Assembly (NCBI GenBank): GCA_031549685.1
Contig: JAVBPG010000012.1
Span: 1-64,000 of the forward strand
DNA from: JAITMY01 sp031549685
GTDB lineage: Bacteria > Bacteroidota > Bacteroidia > Bacteroidales > UBA932
Reading direction: 5' to 3'
DNA length: 64,000 nucleotides
The notes under the pieces are model-generated. The model had not been told where the DNA came from, did not search any database, and saw only the letters and a list, made by a program, of their open reading frames with translations. Below are positions 61,808-64,000 of the stretch, piece by piece; positions within the stretch are counted from its first letter, which is position 1, and every line of letters starts with the position of its first letter. Both the position numbers and the translations under genes were made by a program.

Positions 61808-63802
61808 TTAATACTTCAGCTCGTACTCCTTCTTATCTACCCTTACCTTCAAATCCAAACCCTTGCCGGTAAAGGTATTCTTGTCGAATTTTACCTGAAT
61901 TTTCGGGCTTTGCGCTTCACTTACCACGGGGTAAATGACCGTTACCAATCTAACAGGGTTAGCGTCCTGCTTATCGCTTTCGAATACGAATGCCGGACGT
62001 GCTTCGCGCTTCATGTACTCGCGTGAAACCCAACCCTCCTCGGCCTGCATAAGTATGTTGCTGTTGGGCGTAAAGCTTTGCAGCATGATGTTGTTGCCGT
62101 CGTTGTAGGTGGTGGTAACTTTAAGGCCGCTCATGTCAAAGGCGGGATTGCCTTCGCTTAGCTGGAAGTGAACGCCCACCTTGCCTGTAGCGGTGCCGCT
62201 GGCTTCATCTACAATTACAAAAAACTTTTGGTCAACAAAAAATACGCTGCGCTTGTGGCTCAAATTTTGATAGCTGGGGTTGGTGTACACCAGCACATCT
62301 TCCTTGGGCGAGTTGCGCCACAGCTGCAGCTTCGAGTCGGTGCTGTCCAGGTTGGCGTTGTCGAGCGTGAGGGTTTTGTGCACCATGGTTTGGCGGAACC
62401 AGCTGCGCAGCTTCATTACCTCGCCGCCGCCGGCATATACGTAGCTGCCGGCATCGGGCATAAAGTTGCGCCCGTTGATGTACAGCTCAAACGTGCCGTT
62501 GTCCGGCTGGTTGTGCCAAAACGCGGGCGGCCCGGCCTTGAGCACCATTACGGTTGACGACTCTTTCCAGCCGTTGCGGAAAATATAAAATCCCGAGGTT
62601 TTGAGCGCGGTCGACAGGTGGTTGGGCAGCTTACCTTCCTTGCCCTCGGTGGCCATGTAACGAATGGCTTGATTATCGGGAAATACCTTTTGCCAGTCTT
62701 TAAACTCCCTTACCATTTCGGACTTAACGTGTATTTTGGCATCGGAGAACATGGGGTTGGTGTAATCGGGGAAGGAGTAATCCACCACCGCCATTATCAT
62801 CTTCTCAATAGTTTGTGTGTAGCTGGCGGGGAACTCCTTCTCAAGCCCGTGCGCCTTAGCCATGCCCAGCGCCTTGATGAAAATATTGATGGCCGCCACG
62901 TGGTAGTGCGGGTCGAGCTCAAACTGGAATCCGTCGTCGTACACCTGCTTCTTGATTTCCTCATTCAAAATGGCGATGCTGCCCTTGCGCCATTCCTCCG
63001 ATTTTTTCAGCTCGGGAAAGTAGGCGCCTGCGTAAAACATGCGCTGCGCCTCGAACAGCAAGTGGTTGCCCTGCGCGGAGTAGTGGCTCCGAATGTGCTC
63101 GGCGTGCGTAATGGTGTTATTCAAAAACACGGTTAAAAACTCCGCATCGAAGCTGGGCGAAGAAATGAAGTAGGGGAAGAGCTCCGTTTGCAGCTGCAGG
63201 CGATGGCTTACCTCCAGCGGACGCCAGGCAAAGCGCGCGTTCTCGTTCACATCAATTTCTCCTGTGCTCAGGGTTACTTTTTTGTTCCTAACCGTTTTGT
63301 CGGCCTGGGGGTTTTTTACCAGCCAGTCCTTGTACTCGTAAATCCACTCCTTGGCCCACTTTTCGTCCTTGGTGGTAAGGTACATTTTACCCATGGGTAT
63401 CCACCACTTCATGCGGTGCAGCTGCCAGCGCAGCTCGTTGTCCTTTACCGGCCAGTACTGCCAGTTAATATCGGTGCCGTAGCTGTACGAGGGCTGGTAG
63501 CCCTTGTGCACAAAAAACTGGTGGTTGAGCGCTTCCTCCGCCACTTTTTTGTCGTTGGCGCTTACTTTTTTAATGCTCAAATCCACATCGGGGTGCTCGT
63601 TGTTACGCTGCTTGTAGTACTTGAGCAGCGCTTGTACAGCCTCATCGCTCTTGCCCTGCTCGGCCAGCGCCTTTACCTTTTCCAAGCCTTTGTAGTCAAG
63701 GTTTATTTCGTTCAGCAGCTGTGCCGCCGCCGATTTTTCTTGAGCCGAAGCAATTCCTGTAAACAGGAAAAATGCGACCAGAAGTGAGAAAATGTTTTTC
63801 AT
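61808..63802 (-). CDS. Heparinase III / heparan-sulfate lyase (PL12)
   Basis: The 664-residue protein aligns with Pedobacter heparinus heparinase III over its length and has a similar size. It has a signal peptide ('FFLFTGIASAQ'), the toroid ('VKDNELRWQLHRMKWW', 'YSAQGNHLLFEAQRMF' with N246/H247, 'ELDPHYHVAAINIFIKA' with Y300) and the C-terminal beta domain ('PAFWHNQPDNGTFELYINGR' with H430). These correspond to the Asn/Tyr/His catalytic residues of HepIII. It cleaves the low-sulfate regions of heparan sulfate. It is the first complete gene at the promoter-distal right edge of the locus as seen here. Confidence 0.95.
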   Translation of the reverse strand: MKNIFSLLVAFFLFTGIASAQEKSAAAQLLNEINLDYKGLEKVKALAEQGKSDEAVQALLKYYKQRNNEHPDVDLSIKKVSANDKKVAEEALNHQFFVHKGYQPSYSYGTDINWQYWPVKDNELRWQLHRMKWWIPMGKMYLTTKDEKWAKEWIYEYKDWLVKNPQADKTVRNKKVTLSTGEIDVNENARFAWRPLEVSHRLQLQTELFPYFISSPSFDAEFLTVFLNNTITHAEHIRSHYSAQGNHLLFEAQRMFYAGAYFPELKKSEEWRKGSIAILNEEIKKQVYDDGFQFELDPHYHVAAINIFIKALGMAKAHGLEKEFPASYTQTIEKMIMAVVDYSFPDYTNPMFSDAKIHVKSEMVREFKDWQKVFPDNQAIRYMATEGKEGKLPNHLSTALKTSGFYIFRNGWKESSTVMVLKAGPPAFWHNQPDNGTFELYINGRNFMPDAGSYVYAGGGEVMKLRSWFRQTMVHKTLTLDNANLDSTDSKLQLWRNSPKEDVLVYTNPSYQNLSHKRSVFFVDQKFFVIVDEASGTATGKVGVHFQLSEGNPAFDMSGLKVTTTYNDGNNIMLQSFTPNSNILMQAEEGWVSREYMKREARPAFVFESDKQDANPVRLVTVIYPVVSEAQSPKIQVKFDKNTFTGKGLDLKVRVDKKEYELKY

Positions 63803-63855
63803 ATTTTTGGTAATTATGTTTGATTGCTAATTTGGTTTAGTCTTAAAATGTCCTC

Positions 63856-63898
63856 TTGTCATTCTGAGTACTTCGACTTTGCTCAGGATGACAGCCCG
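63856..63898. repeat. Palindromic intergenic repeat (CTTGTCATTCTGAGTACTTCGA type)
   Basis: GTCATTCTGAG...CTCAGGATGAC forms a hairpin upstream of the heparinase III gene. It is a variant of the GTCATGCTGAG unit at 10809 and 26080. AGTAGGCAATAAGCAGTG-type repeat sequence (inverted) follows at 63901-63930. Confidence 0.75.
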
Positions 63899-63930
63899 CA
63901 CTGCTTATTGCTACTGCAAACTGCCACTAC

Positions 63931-64000
63931 TTACTGCCACTTTTTCAACGCCGCCTGCAGCTGCTTGTCGTCTATCTGCTCCGCCCATTCGCGCATGCGT
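63931..64000 (-). CDS. C-terminal end of a gene cut by the window edge
   Basis: On the minus strand an open frame from the window edge reads 'RMREWAEQIDDKQLQAALKK' and ends 'WQ' then TAA at 63931-63933. Only about 22 residues are visible, so the product cannot be named. It lies 128 bases before the heparinase III gene on the same strand and is probably the preceding gene of the same locus. Confidence 0.55.
   Translation of the reverse strand, partial: RMREWAEQIDDKQLQAALKKWQ

Overview
The window reads as chromosomal DNA of a Bacteroidota bacterium, most likely an anaerobic member of the Bacteroidales. The signs are SusC/SusD outer-membrane proteins, four proteins with type IX secretion (T9SS) C-terminal sorting domains, TAnnTTTG-type -7 promoter boxes, a TonB receptor paired with a DUF4249 lipoprotein, and an acetate kinase / phosphotransbutyrylase / butyrate kinase cluster typical of fermentation. 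I saw no rRNA, tRNA, CRISPR array or insertion-sequence transposase.

Layout. (1) 1-5755: 3' part of a very large Ig-like surface protein with a coiled-coil stalk and a T9SS tail. (2) 5756-7953: small accessory island with a DUF3791/DUF3990 toxin-antitoxin-like pair (the DUF3990 gene is frameshifted) and a RhuM-family gene. (3) 7986-15634: housekeeping genes: CLC chloride channel with CBS domains, a small membrane protein, LolA-like carrier, FtsK, S41 C-terminal processing protease and a DivIC/FtsB-like protein. (4) 15820-19360: TonB-dependent receptor plus DUF4249 lipoprotein. (5) 19388-23990: UvrA and a 5'-nucleotidase-family lipoprotein whose second metal site looks degraded. (6) 24801-28293: ackA, ptb and buk, with an 11-copy 8-bp microsatellite directly before ptb. 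(7) 28363-32817: a T9SS-exported protein, a UPF0316 membrane protein and two glycosyltransferases. (8) 32818-34056: M16 zinc protease.

(9) 34204 to the right edge is the most notable part: about 30 kb of genes all on the minus strand forming a glycosaminoglycan utilization locus. In transcription order it holds an unidentified 3' gene end at the window edge, heparinase III (PL12), a chondroitin-ABC-type lyase (PL8) with a T9SS tail, a serine-type sulfatase, an MFS sugar transporter, SusC, SusD, a small secreted protein, a 1933-residue T9SS surface protein, heparinase I (PL13), a DUF3604 Tat/lipoprotein, a ROK sugar kinase and two DUF4962 heparinase II/III-like proteins. Extracellular lyases would cut heparin/heparan sulfate and possibly chondroitin/dermatan sulfate, SusCD would import oligosaccharides, and the lyases, sulfatase, transporter and kinase would finish processing and uptake. 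No GH88 unsaturated glucuronyl hydrolase and no HTCS or ECF regulator is visible; they may lie past the right edge.

The most novel-looking element is the pair at 43609-50139: the single-domain secreted protein is a homologue of the N-terminal ~230 residues of the neighbouring giant protein, which also carries a 637-residue internal tandem duplication. Neither domain matches a family I can name. Short palindromic repeats sit in most of the larger gaps between genes of the locus, including two inverted copies that flank the DUF3604 gene.
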